Origin: a virus
Direction: 5' to 3' (one strand)
Virus record (IMG/VR): IMGVR_UViG_3300032092_000013
Location: 34,613 to 98,612 of that record
Length of the DNA: 64,000 nucleotides
Shown here: positions 1-8,320 of the stretch, one piece after another
Position numbering within the stretch: position 1 is the stretch's first letter
How the letters are laid out: every line of letters begins with the position of its first letter
Program-made: the position numbers and the translations under genes
The notes under the pieces: model-generated
What the model was told of the DNA's origin: nothing
Seen by the model: the letters and a program-made list of their open reading frames with translations, nothing else
The model's database searches: none

Positions 1-1
1 T

Positions 2-1777
2 TTTCTTTCTATTGGAACTAATCCAGTAAAACTCGAATTCAAACCAGGATTACATATTATTACGGGTATTAATCGTGATAAGATTGATCGCAGAAATGGG
101 ATCGGCAAAACCTCTGTTATTGAATCTGTTTACTTTGCTATTTTTGGGAGCACCATGAGAGAATTAAAGAAAGATTTAATTCCAAATACATATACTAATG
201 GTACATGCGAAGTCAAATTAACTTTTGATGTCATTCAAAATAATGCATCGCACACGTATAAAATTGTAAGAACTTTAAATCCATCTAAACTTTCTTTATT
301 TTGTGATGGTAAAGACGTTACACGTGATTCTATTAAGAATACTGAAGAAGAGATTTTCAATGTATTAAATGCATCTCCTTCCATTTTTGAAAATTGTGTT
401 ATTATGACTTTGAATAATACAGTGCCATTCATGGCTAAATCAAAAGTTGAAAAGAGAAAATTTATTGAAGGTATTTTTAATTTAGAAGTATTTTCTCAGA
501 TGCTTTCTCTTCTCAGAGAAGAATTTAGTGATCATAAACGAATATATGAAATTGAATTGACAAAATTTGAAGAAGCACAAAAGACTAGAGAGAATTTAGA
601 AAATCAAAAACAAACTATTCTTGACACCAGAAAACAAAAAATTTCAACTTATCTTGCTCGTAAAGAAAATAATTCATCCGAGAAAATCAAATTAATTGAA
701 CAATTAGAAGAACATATTGATATTGATGAAAATTCAATTAATGAACAAGTTAAAAAGTTAGAAGAAGGTTTAATTCAATGTGATCAAAAGATTGAAAAAT
801 TCACAGAAGCTAAATCAAAGATTACAACAACTCTAGATCAATTAAATCAAAAATTTAAAATTATTGGTACAAATAAAAACACATGCCCCGTTTGTCTTAA
901 ACCAGTAACGGAACATGATAAAGAAGAGTTAGAAAAAGAAAAAAATAATATTCAAAATGAAATTAATTCATTAAATGAAAAATTATTAACATGTGCAGAT
1001 AACTTAGCTACTCTTAAGAAGAAAAAACCTACTATTAGAACAGCAATTGATAAACTCAATTTAAAGGTTAATGAAATTAAGTTACTAGAACAAAAGAAAA
1101 TCAATATTAATGATCGGATTAAACAGTTAGATGAATGGTTAGTTCAACTAGATGATGATATCGAATCTTTGAAATCAAATACAACAGATGTTGATGATAT
1201 TTTAGTTGATATGATCAGCAGAGTAGAAACCGCTAAAGAAATTGTTAATAAACATAAAACACATCTCAACTTGCTCGAAACAATTAAGTATATCGTTTCT
1301 GAAGAAGGTGTTAAATCTTATATTGTCAATAAAATTCTCGCATTGTTTAATTCTATTTTGATGTCTTATTTGCGTAAGATGGATGCTAATTGTTCTTGCT
1401 TCTTTAATGAATATTTCGAAGAAGAAATCATTAATGAAAAAAATAAGATTTGTTCATATTTTAATTTCTCGGGTGCTGAAAGAAAGAATATGGATTTTGC
1501 ATGCTTATTCACATTCATGGATATGCGTAGATTACAAGGTGACGTTGTTTATAACATTTCTATCTATGATGAATTGTTTGATTCATCGTTAGATGAAAAG
1601 GGCGTAGAATTAGTCACAAACATTTTAAAAGATCGTGTGCATGCACATAATGAATGTGTAATGGTTATTTCACATAGAAAAGAAAGTATTCAACATGCTA
1701 CGGGTGACGTAATTTTTCTAGAAAAGAAAAATGGAGTAACATCAAAGATTGATTATAATCCTTTTTTGGATAATTAA
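2..1777 (+). CDS. 46: Recombination exonuclease subunit, SbcC/Rad50 family (T4 gp46-like), 5' truncated
   Basis: The reading frame is open from base 2, so the gene begins left of the window; the first ATG at 155 is internal. Upstream of it the frame encodes a Walker A motif (NGIGKTS, about 91-111). The middle is predicted coiled coil rich in K, E, I and N, interrupted by a zinc-hook motif CPVC at 883-894. The C-terminal part has an ABC signature-like FSGAE and a Walker B-like IYDELFDSSLD. This order (ATPase half, coiled coil, CxxC hook, coiled coil, ATPase half) is that of Rad50/SbcC and T4 gp46. With gp47 (not in the window) it would resect DNA ends for recombination-dependent replication. 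Stop TAA. Confidence 0.9.
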   Translation, partial: FLSIGTNPVKLEFKPGLHIITGINRDKIDRRNGIGKTSVIESVYFAIFGSTMRELKKDLIPNTYTNGTCEVKLTFDVIQNNASHTYKIVRTLNPSKLSLFCDGKDVTRDSIKNTEEEIFNVLNASPSIFENCVIMTLNNTVPFMAKSKVEKRKFIEGIFNLEVFSQMLSLLREEFSDHKRIYEIELTKFEEAQKTRENLENQKQTILDTRKQKISTYLARKENNSSEKIKLIEQLEEHIDIDENSINEQVKKLEEGLIQCDQKIEKFTEAKSKITTTLDQLNQKFKIIGTNKNTCPVCLKPVTEHDKEELEKEKNNIQNEINSLNEKLLTCADNLATLKKKKPTIRTAIDKLNLKVNEIKLLEQKKININDRIKQLDEWLVQLDDDIESLKSNTTDVDDILVDMISRVETAKEIVNKHKTHLNLLETIKYIVSEEGVKSYIVNKILALFNSILMSYLRKMDANCSCFFNEYFEEEIINEKNKICSYFNFSGAERKNMDFACLFTFMDMRRLQGDVVYNISIYDELFDSSLDEKGVELVTNILKDRVHAHNECVMVISHRKESIQHATGDVIFLEKKNGVTSKIDYNPFLDN

Positions 1778-1785
1778 TCTTTAGG

Positions 1786-2982
1786 ATGTTCACACCGAAA
1801 ATTAATACCATGCCCATGGGCCTGCAACCAACAGGCCAACCAGCTCAGGCACCACCACCTAAATCAGAACACGCACCCGAAGATCTCATGAGGGTCGTTC
1901 ATTATAATGCAGACCATTCTGGTTGTGGTTTGTGGCGTATGTCTTGGCCAGCCCACCTTATTAATTTCCATAATAAGGCAATGATTACTGAATCAACAGT
2001 AATGATTACCGATCCCAGATGGTATCAAAATGTAAAGGCTATTCGTGTACAAAGACAAGCTACACCACATCAATTACAATTCGTAAAATTTTTGAAGAGT
2101 ATTCAAAAAGATATTGGATTTAAATTAATCTATGAAGTTGATGATGTTATCTTCCGCGAAGATATTCCAGATTACAATAAATTCAAAACAGCTTTCGTAG
2201 CAGATGAGATTAGACAAAGTGCAATAGAAATTATTAATCTTTGTGATGAAATGACAGTCACATGTGATTATATGAAAGAACTGTATCGTGAACGTACAGG
2301 TAAAAATGAAATCACAGTGATTCCGAATTTCGTACCAAGATTCTGGATGGGGAATTATTTCAGCGAAGCTAAGGTTTCTAGAAATTATGATAAGCATAAG
2401 AAGAAGCCTCGTGTACTATATGCTGGTTCCGGAGCACACTTTGATGTAGAAAATCGTGTAGGCCAGAAGGATGATTTCGAACACGTATTAAAAGCAGTCA
2501 TTGATTCACGCAAGAAATATCAATGGGTGTTTATTGGTGCCTTCCCATTAGCGCTTAGGCCTTATATCCAAAATGGAGATATTGAATTCCATCCATGGCA
2601 AAAGTTGTATGAATATCCAAAAAAGATTTCTGATTTAGAAATTCAGATGTCTGTTGCGCCATTACAGAACAATAGCTTTAATAAAGCAAAGTCTGATCTC
2701 AAATATATCGAAGCATGTTGCTATGGAATTCCTGTTGCTTGTCAAGATATGGAAACATATAAAGATGCTGAACTTAAATTTAAGACTGGTGATGAAATGT
2801 TAGATTGTATTGCAAAAGAATTAGGACGTGTAGGCCATTATAAGAATCAGGCTATTCAACGATATAAAGTAGCTGATAATCGTTTCTTAGAGCACGATCG
2901 TAATTTGGATTGTTACATGGAATTGTATAAGTATCCTTATCGCGATCAAAACCGCGTCAATTTGAGACGATATAATCCTTGA
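1786..2982 (+). CDS. Glycosyltransferase-like protein (GT-B type)
   Basis: A 398-residue protein starting 8 nt after gp46. After a Pro/Gln-rich N-terminus it opens with VVHYNADHSGCGLWRM. Later segments fit GT-B glycosyltransferases: a YEVDDVIF motif near residue 118, a CDEMTVTCDYMKELY segment and a VIPNFVPRFWM segment (linker to the second Rossmann domain), YAGSGAHFD, and SDLKYIEACCYGIPVACQD, which is the usual acidic donor-binding region. This family is common in T4-like phage genomes. The acceptor (modified DNA base, virion protein or host glycan) is unknown. No hydroxymethylase gene is visible that would point to glucosylated hmC. Only an AGG directly touching the ATG is seen upstream, too close to act as a ribosome site. 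Confidence 0.7.
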   Translation: MFTPKINTMPMGLQPTGQPAQAPPPKSEHAPEDLMRVVHYNADHSGCGLWRMSWPAHLINFHNKAMITESTVMITDPRWYQNVKAIRVQRQATPHQLQFVKFLKSIQKDIGFKLIYEVDDVIFREDIPDYNKFKTAFVADEIRQSAIEIINLCDEMTVTCDYMKELYRERTGKNEITVIPNFVPRFWMGNYFSEAKVSRNYDKHKKKPRVLYAGSGAHFDVENRVGQKDDFEHVLKAVIDSRKKYQWVFIGAFPLALRPYIQNGDIEFHPWQKLYEYPKKISDLEIQMSVAPLQNNSFNKAKSDLKYIEACCYGIPVACQDMETYKDAELKFKTGDEMLDCIAKELGRVGHYKNQAIQRYKVADNRFLEHDRNLDCYMELYKYPYRDQNRVNLRRYNP

Positions 2983-3007
2983 TTATAGTTGCGATACCTA
3001 TTATCAT
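2979..3007 (+). promoter_or_regulatory. Sigma70-type promoter of gp43, leaderless spacing
   Basis: TTGATT at 2979-2984, a 17 bp spacer, TATCAT at 3002-3007, then 6 nt to the ATG at 3014. With standard -10 numbering the transcript starts at the A of the ATG. The spacing is the same as at queC, dut and orf 5621. Confidence 0.55.
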
Positions 3008-3031
3008 TTCTCTATGATTGGGTATCGCAAC
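2988..3031 (+). promoter_or_regulatory. Inverted repeat spanning the gp43 start codon (candidate translational operator)
   Basis: Perfect 11 bp arms GTTGCGATACC (2988-2998) and GGTATCGCAAC (3021-3031). A further U-G and A-U pair extend the stem to 13. The 18 nt loop carries the polymerase ATG at 3014. The 5' arm lies in the promoter spacer, so only RNA reading in from the glycosyltransferase gene can form it. T4 gp43 represses its own mRNA through a hairpin at its start region; a similar role is inference. Confidence 0.6.
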
Positions 3032-5581
3032 GCTTGTTATAATCCTAAAGATCAAACTGTAGAAATTTACACTTGGTCAGACGATGGGGATCGTATTTCA
3101 TACACTACAAAATACCATCCCTATTATTTTTATGAAGACAAAAGAGGGAATGAAGTATCGATTTACAATACGCCATTAGCTAAAAGATCATTTAATAATG
3201 CATATGAACGGCAAAAGTATATTACCGAATCAGGAATTAGAAGGGTGTATGAACATTTCGGCGCAGTACAACAGGCCCTATTAGATATCTTTTGGCAACA
3301 TAATGAAACAGATGACTTTTCTAAGTTTCCTTTAAAGACATACTTTATTGATATCGAAGCAGTATGCAAAGATCGCTTTCCTGATCCTACATTAGCAGAT
3401 GTGCCTATTAACGTATTGACAATTTATGATTCCTTTTCAAAGAAATTTTATGCATGGGGTTTAAAACCATATAAAGCAAAAAGGAATGATGTTGTTTATT
3501 ATTATTGTAAATCAGAAGAAGACCTTCTAGCTGGTGTTATTGAATTTTTTAAGAATGATCCACCAGATGTATTGTCGGGCTGGAATAGTGCTGGGTTTGA
3601 TATTCCATACATTATTAATCGATTGAAGAATATCTTTGGTGAAGCTGGTATGAATGAAATTTCACCAGTAAAGAGAACTTATGTGAGAACATTCATTGGT
3701 ACATTCGGGAAGACACAAGCAAGCTATCATATCGATGGTATTTCATGTGTAGACTACTTGGATGTATATAAGAGATTCTCTTTTGCTAATAGAGAAAGTT
3801 ATAAATTAGATAGCATTGGTGAATTAGAATTAGGTGAAAAGAAAGTTGCTATCGAAAAGGATTTGTATGATGTCATGGTAGATGATTGGGATACGTTTAT
3901 TGATTATAACATTCAGGACGTAAACATTTTGGTTAAGCTTGAAGAGAAACTACAATTCCTTTCATTGATTCGAATGATTTCATATATTGGTTGTACAACA
4001 TTTGAAGGTGCATTGGGTACGTTGGGTATTATCACAGGCGCAGCTGCTATTAGAGCAAGAAAGAAAGGACAACGCATTTCTACTTTCATCAGAAAAGAAG
4101 ATGATGGTTCGAGGAATCCTGGGGCATATGTAGCAGAACCATTAAATGGATTTCAGGAAGATATTGTATCGTTTGATGCTAACTCACTATATCCTAACTT
4201 AATGATTTCATTGAACATGTCTCCAGAGACAAAAGTCGGCAAGATTATTGAAACAACAGATGAAGATGTAACAGTACAACATGTCAATGGCCAAGTCTTT
4301 AAATTGTCAAAACCAAAATTTGCACAATTTATTAAGAAAGAAGATGTGGCTATTAGTAAAGCAAAAGTCCTTTTTACGCAAAAGAATAAAGGAATTGTAC
4401 CAGAGATGGTTGATTTTTATTATCAAAAAAGAAAGGTTATTCAAACAGAACTCAAAAAATATAAGAAAGAATATTCAAATAAAGAATTACCATCTGATAG
4501 AAAATTATTTTTAGAAACAAAAATCACACAGCTTAACGCAAAGCAACAAAGTATAAAAATCTTTATCAATAGTTGTTACGGTTATTTCGGCAATAAACAC
4601 GCACCTATTGGAGATGATGATATTGCTTCATCAATTACATTGACTGGACAAGCCGTTATTAAACAAGCAAGAGAAATTGCAAAGAAATATATCTCAAAAC
4701 ATAGTAATATTACTGATCAAAAAACATTAGAAACTGTAGCAATTTATGGTGATACTGACAGTGTTTATCTTTCATTAAAGCTGCTTCCAATTGATTTTAG
4801 TAGTAATGGTAAAATAACAAAAGAAGGATTTGAACACGCAGAAGGTTTAGAAAATTCATTGAATGATGAGATTCAAATTTGGGCTAAATCAACATTAAAT
4901 TCAAAAGATTGTCGATTGGCATTTAAGAGAGAAGCGATGGCAGATGTCGGGCTTTTTTTAGAAAAGAAGCGCTATGTATTGCATGTATTAGATGATGAAG
5001 GTATTCCGTGCGATAAATGGAAATATACTGGTGTAGATGTAGTAAGAACAACAATGCCTAAGAATGTTAAACCATATGTAAAGAAGATCATTGAGACTAT
5101 GTTGACTACTAAGTCTTGTGCTAAGACAAATGAAGTGTTAAAAGAAGCATACGATGTATTCCAAGCATTACCTATTGAAGACGTATCAAGAACAAGTGGG
5201 ATTCGTGGTTATGAAAAATATGCGAATATGTGCCATGACTTTAAAGTGAGTAAAGGAATGCCTAATCATGTAAAGGCTGCTTATTTTCATAACATTATTT
5301 TGGATAAATTAAACCTTTCAGGAAAACATGAGAAGATTGCTTCCGGTGATAAGATCAAATACTTTTATGTACAACAACCAAATAAGTATGGAATTAATTG
5401 TATTGGATTTAAGTATGTTTTTCCTGAAGAGTTTAAATCAATATTTTTACCTGATAGAGAATTATTATTTGAAAAGATTGTATATGCAGCAGTAGAACGT
5501 TTTTATCAATGTGTTAATTGGACACCAAGAAAACCCAGCGAACAAGTTCTCTTTGAATTGGATGATCTATTTGGTGAATAA
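3014..5581 (+). CDS. 43: Family B replicative DNA polymerase (T4 gp43-like)
   Basis: An 855-residue family B polymerase with a 3'-5' proofreading exonuclease. Exo I is FIDIE (D113, E115), Exo II NSAGFD (D196), Exo III YNIQDVN (about 302). Polymerase motif A is DANSLYPNL (about 388), motif B has NSCYGYFGN and motif C is YGDTDS. T4 gp43 is 898 residues, so this is full length, with no intein or split. It would copy the phage genome with clamp gp45, loader gp44 and SSB gp32, all present in the window. The start at 3014 is supported by a sigma70-type promoter 6 nt upstream. The start codon lies in the loop of a strong inverted repeat (2988-3031). Confidence 0.96.
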   Translation: MIGYRNACYNPKDQTVEIYTWSDDGDRISYTTKYHPYYFYEDKRGNEVSIYNTPLAKRSFNNAYERQKYITESGIRRVYEHFGAVQQALLDIFWQHNETDDFSKFPLKTYFIDIEAVCKDRFPDPTLADVPINVLTIYDSFSKKFYAWGLKPYKAKRNDVVYYYCKSEEDLLAGVIEFFKNDPPDVLSGWNSAGFDIPYIINRLKNIFGEAGMNEISPVKRTYVRTFIGTFGKTQASYHIDGISCVDYLDVYKRFSFANRESYKLDSIGELELGEKKVAIEKDLYDVMVDDWDTFIDYNIQDVNILVKLEEKLQFLSLIRMISYIGCTTFEGALGTLGIITGAAAIRARKKGQRISTFIRKEDDGSRNPGAYVAEPLNGFQEDIVSFDANSLYPNLMISLNMSPETKVGKIIETTDEDVTVQHVNGQVFKLSKPKFAQFIKKEDVAISKAKVLFTQKNKGIVPEMVDFYYQKRKVIQTELKKYKKEYSNKELPSDRKLFLETKITQLNAKQQSIKIFINSCYGYFGNKHAPIGDDDIASSITLTGQAVIKQAREIAKKYISKHSNITDQKTLETVAIYGDTDSVYLSLKLLPIDFSSNGKITKEGFEHAEGLENSLNDEIQIWAKSTLNSKDCRLAFKREAMADVGLFLEKKRYVLHVLDDEGIPCDKWKYTGVDVVRTTMPKNVKPYVKKIIETMLTTKSCAKTNEVLKEAYDVFQALPIEDVSRTSGIRGYEKYANMCHDFKVSKGMPNHVKAAYFHNIILDKLNLSGKHEKIASGDKIKYFYVQQPNKYGINCIGFKYVFPEEFKSIFLPDRELLFEKIVYAAVERFYQCVNWTPRKPSEQVLFELDDLFGE

Positions 5582-5585
5582 AGGG

Positions 5586-5614
5586 TTGACAAATATTGCA
5601 ATATTACTAATATA
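5586..5614 (+). promoter_or_regulatory. Sigma70-type promoter of orf 5621, leaderless spacing, with palindrome in the spacer
   Basis: TTGACA at 5586-5591, N17, AATATA at 5609-5614 (or TAATAT one base to the left), 6 nt, ATG 5621. The spacer contains the perfect 14 bp palindrome AATATTGCAATATT (5592-5605), which could be an operator. Confidence 0.5.
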
Positions 5615-5620
5615 TTAAAG

Positions 5621-5968
5621 ATGTCACAACTAATTTTTATTGACCAAATCGGAAGAACCATTATCGGTGAAGAACTTTCACGTGATGGTGGTCGTCTACA
5701 AGTGAAGAATCCTTGTATGATTAATGTAAATCAATTGCAAAATGGGCAATTGCAAGTTCAATTATTTCCACTTTTCTTTCCTGAATTTCTTTCAGAAGCC
5801 AATCGTAGCAGCGGTTCTGTTTTTGAATTTAATCTTGCTAATCTTGCATTAGGTGTAGGTGTAGAAGTAGACGGGCGTTTAGTAGAACAATATACTCGTA
5901 TTTGTAATCCACCGCCTGTTGCTCAAACATCTGACGAACCACCCGTCATTAAGTTGTTTGATGAATAA
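5621..5968 (+). CDS. Conserved small phage protein, function unknown (possible Sm-like barrel)
   Basis: A 115-residue protein with no signal peptide or membrane segment. The N-terminal half alternates beta-prone stretches (LIFIDQIGRTIIGEEL, then RLQVKNPCMINV, then QLQVQLFPLFFPEFL), and the C-terminus is Pro-rich. This pattern resembles small Sm/Hfq-like beta-barrel proteins encoded by many T4-like marine phages, but that is only an impression from the strand pattern. It has its own promoter directly at the ATG and is followed by a strong terminator (5993-6029), so it forms a one-gene unit between the polymerase and uvsX. Confidence 0.7.
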   Translation: MSQLIFIDQIGRTIIGEELSRDGGRLQVKNPCMINVNQLQNGQLQVQLFPLFFPEFLSEANRSSGSVFEFNLANLALGVGVEVDGRLVEQYTRICNPPPVAQTSDEPPVIKLFDE

Positions 5969-5992
5969 TTTTGTTTGCTGAGTGTTGTGTGT

Positions 5993-6029
5993 AAAATCCC
6001 GAGAGATTTAAATCTCTCGGGATTTTTTT
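5993..6029 (+). terminator. Rho-independent terminator after orf 5621
   Basis: Perfect inverted repeat with arms 5993-6007 and 6012-6026 around a TTAA loop. The core is CCCGAGAGATT/AATCTCTCGGG and it runs into a T tract ending at 6029. It separates orf 5621 from uvsX. Confidence 0.9.
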
Positions 6030-6051
6030 ATAGTTTGATTTAATATGAGTT

Positions 6052-7146
6052 ATGGACAAAGACCTATTAAAATCATTAGAAATTTTAGATGACGGTAATC
6101 CTTTCGCGACATTCCTTTCTCAGTCTACTTTATCAGTTATTGATAAATGGATTGATACTGGTTCATATGTTTTAAATGCTATTATCTCTGGAAAGATTCG
6201 TGGTGGTGGTATTCCTTCGGGCCGGGTTACCATGTTATATGGTGAATCACAAACTTTTAAATCTTCTTTGGTTATGAAGATTCTTGCCAATGCTCAGAAA
6301 CAAGGAATGATTCCGGTTATTTTTGATACAGAGAATGCTGTAGATCCAGAAAGTGCTTCGCGCCTAGGATTAGATACGACAAAGGTAAAATATGTACCTA
6401 CTTTTAATGTTGAACAATGTCGTAATGCTATTCATAAATTTTTGACATCTGTAAAAGAAAAAGGACAAGAAGGCAAATTCATTATTGCCATTGATTCTCT
6501 GGGTAATCTTGAAAGTCAAATGGAACAATCACGTATTGAGAAAGATTCTGTAGCACCTGATATGGGATCAAGAGCTCGTGCTATTAAAACACTACTTAGA
6601 ACAGTAACGCAACTTTCTGCTATTACTAAAACACCCGTTTTGATTACAAATCACTTGTATGATAATCCAGCAGAATTACATCCATCATTAGTCAAGACAA
6701 TGCCTGGCGGTAAGTCAGTCATTTATATGCCTTCTGTATCAGTTCAATTAATGAGAAAGCCCGTCAAAGAAGATGTTGTCAAATCAGATTCATCTGGATT
6801 AGCTACATTCCAACGCAATTACGTCGGCATTATCATTCGTGCATTAACTTCAAAGAATCGTTTTATTAAACCATATCTAGAAGGAGAATTATATGTATCA
6901 TTTACTAATGGTGCAGACAAGTATCATGGATTATTAGATCTTGCTGTTGGATTAGGCATTATTGAACAATCTGGTGCTACTTATGCTTTTAATGGTGAAA
7001 AGCTAGGATATGCAAAGAGCTTTTTGAATAATGTAGATTTTTGGGAAAATGATATCATTCCTTTAGTAGAAAAGAAGATTGCTGTTGAATGGGCATATTC
7101 TTCATCAGAAGATGCAGAATCAACTGAAGTCGAAGACGAAGAATAA
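6052..7146 (+). CDS. uvsX: UvsX/RecA-like recombinase
   Basis: A 364-residue RecA-fold strand-exchange ATPase. Walker A is GESQTFKSS (residues 64-72), a FDTENAVDPE segment follows, and the Walker B region is FIIAIDSLGNLES. Loop regions MPGGKSVIYM and the acidic C-terminal tail fit T4 UvsX (391 residues). It would form the presynaptic filament and act with gp32, gp46/47 and gp41 in recombination-dependent replication. It starts after a strong terminator, so it needs its own promoter. A TAATAT sits 5 nt before the ATG (6041-6046) but no good -35 is seen. Its mRNA would read into orf 7155, whose start lies in a hairpin. Confidence 0.93.
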   Translation: MDKDLLKSLEILDDGNPFATFLSQSTLSVIDKWIDTGSYVLNAIISGKIRGGGIPSGRVTMLYGESQTFKSSLVMKILANAQKQGMIPVIFDTENAVDPESASRLGLDTTKVKYVPTFNVEQCRNAIHKFLTSVKEKGQEGKFIIAIDSLGNLESQMEQSRIEKDSVAPDMGSRARAIKTLLRTVTQLSAITKTPVLITNHLYDNPAELHPSLVKTMPGGKSVIYMPSVSVQLMRKPVKEDVVKSDSSGLATFQRNYVGIIIRALTSKNRFIKPYLEGELYVSFTNGADKYHGLLDLAVGLGIIEQSGATYAFNGEKLGYAKSFLNNVDFWENDIIPLVEKKIAVEWAYSSSEDAESTEVEDEE

Positions 7147-7182
7147 ATAATATCATGCAAAATGATACAGATTTAATCTTCG
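7137..7182 (+). promoter_or_regulatory. Long imperfect hairpin enclosing the start of orf 7155
   Basis: CGAAGA/TCTTCG (7137-7142 with 7177-7182), one A/A mismatch, TAAAT/ATTTA (7144-7148 with 7171-7175), a 2x3 internal loop, TATCAT/ATGATA (7151-7156 with 7162-7167) and a GCAAA loop. This gives 17 pairs. The ATG (7155) is paired and the late promoter is the 5' arm. Read-through uvsX RNA would hide the start; the late transcript would not. Confidence 0.55.
7142..7149 (+). promoter_or_regulatory. T4-type late promoter AATAAATA, 5 nt before ATG 7155
   Basis: AATAAATA at 7142-7149 overlaps the uvsX stop codon. Five nt separate it from the ATG, so the transcript would start at the ATG. Confidence 0.65.
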
Positions 7183-7538
7183 AAGCCTATAAAGAAATCT
7201 ATTCAGAAGGATGGAAAGATGTTACTGCAGCCCTATTAATGATGGTAGGTGCTGCGGCGGGTGCAGGTAAAATAGGTAGTGAAATTTCACAGCGTTTAGG
7301 TGGTTATGAAAAATTAACACCACCTCAAATTGAACGGGGGGTTTTAACTGCTGATCAACAATCAATTAAAAATTATTTAGAAAAAATGATGCATATTAGT
7401 GAGCTCAATGCAGTTCCAAGGCAGCATTTAGATGCTCTTAAGGCAATTTCTGAAAATGAGAAATATCCAGCGGAATCAGCAGAAGCAAAAAAAATTCTCT
7501 CAATTATGAGAGATAGAGCTAGCCGAAAATCATTTTAA
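7155..7538 (+). CDS. Late protein of unknown function, probable virion component
   Basis: A 127-residue protein beginning MQNDTDLIFEAYKEIY, a type of opening often seen in T4-like virion proteins. A small hydrophobic Ala/Gly/Met stretch (AALLMMVGAAAGAG, about residues 25-38) is followed by a polar helical region. A perfect-spacing late element (AATAAATA-N5-ATG) supports both the start and late expression, although the gene follows uvsX by only 8 nt. That a late gene should be shielded from the early uvsX transcript fits the hairpin seen over its start. No family was recognised; a head-internal or head-completion protein is possible but not shown. Confidence 0.75.
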   Translation: MQNDTDLIFEAYKEIYSEGWKDVTAALLMMVGAAAGAGKIGSEISQRLGGYEKLTPPQIERGVLTADQQSIKNYLEKMMHISELNAVPRQHLDALKAISENEKYPAESAEAKKILSIMRDRASRKSF

Positions 7539-7541
7539 TTA

Positions 7542-7570
7542 TTGATTAAAAATATAATTTAAGTTATAAT
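7542..7570 (+). promoter_or_regulatory. Sigma70-type promoter of queC, leaderless spacing
   Basis: TTGATT at 7542-7547, N17, a consensus TATAAT at 7565-7570, 6 nt, ATG 7577. This is the best match of this class in the window. Confidence 0.65.
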
Positions 7571-7600
7571 AACCACATGACTAATACTCATGTGGTTATT
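7568..7600 (+). promoter_or_regulatory. Perfect 13 bp hairpin over the queC start codon
   Basis: Arms AATAACCACATGA (7568-7580) and TCATGTGGTTATT (7588-7600) with loop CTAATAC. The ATG (7577-7579) is paired in the 5' arm. A transcript starting at 7577 would lose 9 of the 13 pairs, whereas read-through RNA from orf 7155 would keep all of them. Confidence 0.65.
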
Positions 7601-8320
7601 CCTTTTTCTGGGGGTATGGATTCCTCGGTGCTTGTACATTTAGCCTTATCAGAAGGATACTTTGTGCATGTTTTATCATTTAATTATGGCCAAAGACATT
7701 CACAGGAATTAGATTGTGCATCTAAACAAATTCAGAAATTAAAGTCTTTATATCCGAATTTGAAATCATATAAGACTATTGATGTGTCTTATATTAAAGA
7801 TATTGCACCTACATCATCATTAACTAATAATGATATTGAGACACCAGATGTGCGCAAAATTAAAGGTGAAGCGCAACCAAAATCATATGTTCCTAATCGC
7901 AATATGATGTTTCTATCTATTGCATCAGCTTGGGCAGAATCAATCGGTGCTTCTGAAGTATGGCATGGTGCCGCACAAGCAGATTCATTAGCAGGTTATT
8001 GGGATGGATCACCTGAATTTTTAGAATCAATTAACAATGTTCTTTCTTTGAATAGAGAAAAACGAATTGAAATTAAAGCACCATTAATCGAATTAAGTAA
8101 AGCAGAGATTATTAAATTGGGTGTAAAAAAGAAAGTAGACTTCAGCTTGACTTATACCTGTTATTCAGGAGAAGAAAAACCTGATGCATATTCAGCATCA
8201 TCTTCGTTAAGATTGCAAGGTTTTATTGAAGCAGGATACAAGGATCCCCTACAATATAAACAGCAAGACCAATTAGAAGAAGCGTATAAGAAAAAAGGCT
8301 GTAAAGAAATTAACCTCTAA
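7577..8320 (+). CDS. queC: QueC-like 7-cyano-7-deazaguanine synthase homologue lacking the zinc cysteines
   Basis: A 247-residue QueC-family protein. The ATP-pyrophosphatase loop SGGMDS is at residues 11-16. Family blocks SFNYGQRHSQE, YVPNRNMMFLS and APLIELSKAEII are all present. Bacterial QueC converts 7-carboxy-7-deazaguanine to preQ0 and binds zinc through CxnCxxCxxC. Here the first cysteine remains (TCYSG, about residue 195), but the following CxxCxxC is replaced by DAYSASS. The ATP site is intact, so the protein is probably an active ATP-dependent ligase or amidotransferase with altered structure or chemistry. A class II amidotransferase gene lies nearby at 9617. No QueD, QueE, FolE or DpdA gene is in the window. 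It has its own promoter and a start-codon hairpin. Confidence 0.88.
   Translation: MTNTHVVIPFSGGMDSSVLVHLALSEGYFVHVLSFNYGQRHSQELDCASKQIQKLKSLYPNLKSYKTIDVSYIKDIAPTSSLTNNDIETPDVRKIKGEAQPKSYVPNRNMMFLSIASAWAESIGASEVWHGAAQADSLAGYWDGSPEFLESINNVLSLNREKRIEIKAPLIELSKAEIIKLGVKKKVDFSLTYTCYSGEEKPDAYSASSSLRLQGFIEAGYKDPLQYKQQDQLEEAYKKKGCKEINL

Noticed and set aside
3014-5581. Intein or homing endonuclease in the polymerase gene
   Set aside because: Length and motif spacing match an uninterrupted family B polymerase.
5585-5630. Bulged hairpin GTTGACA / TGT-CA-CAAC around the orf 5621 start
   Set aside because: Only 7 pairs with a bulge and a 30 nt loop; not clearly above chance in AT-rich DNA.
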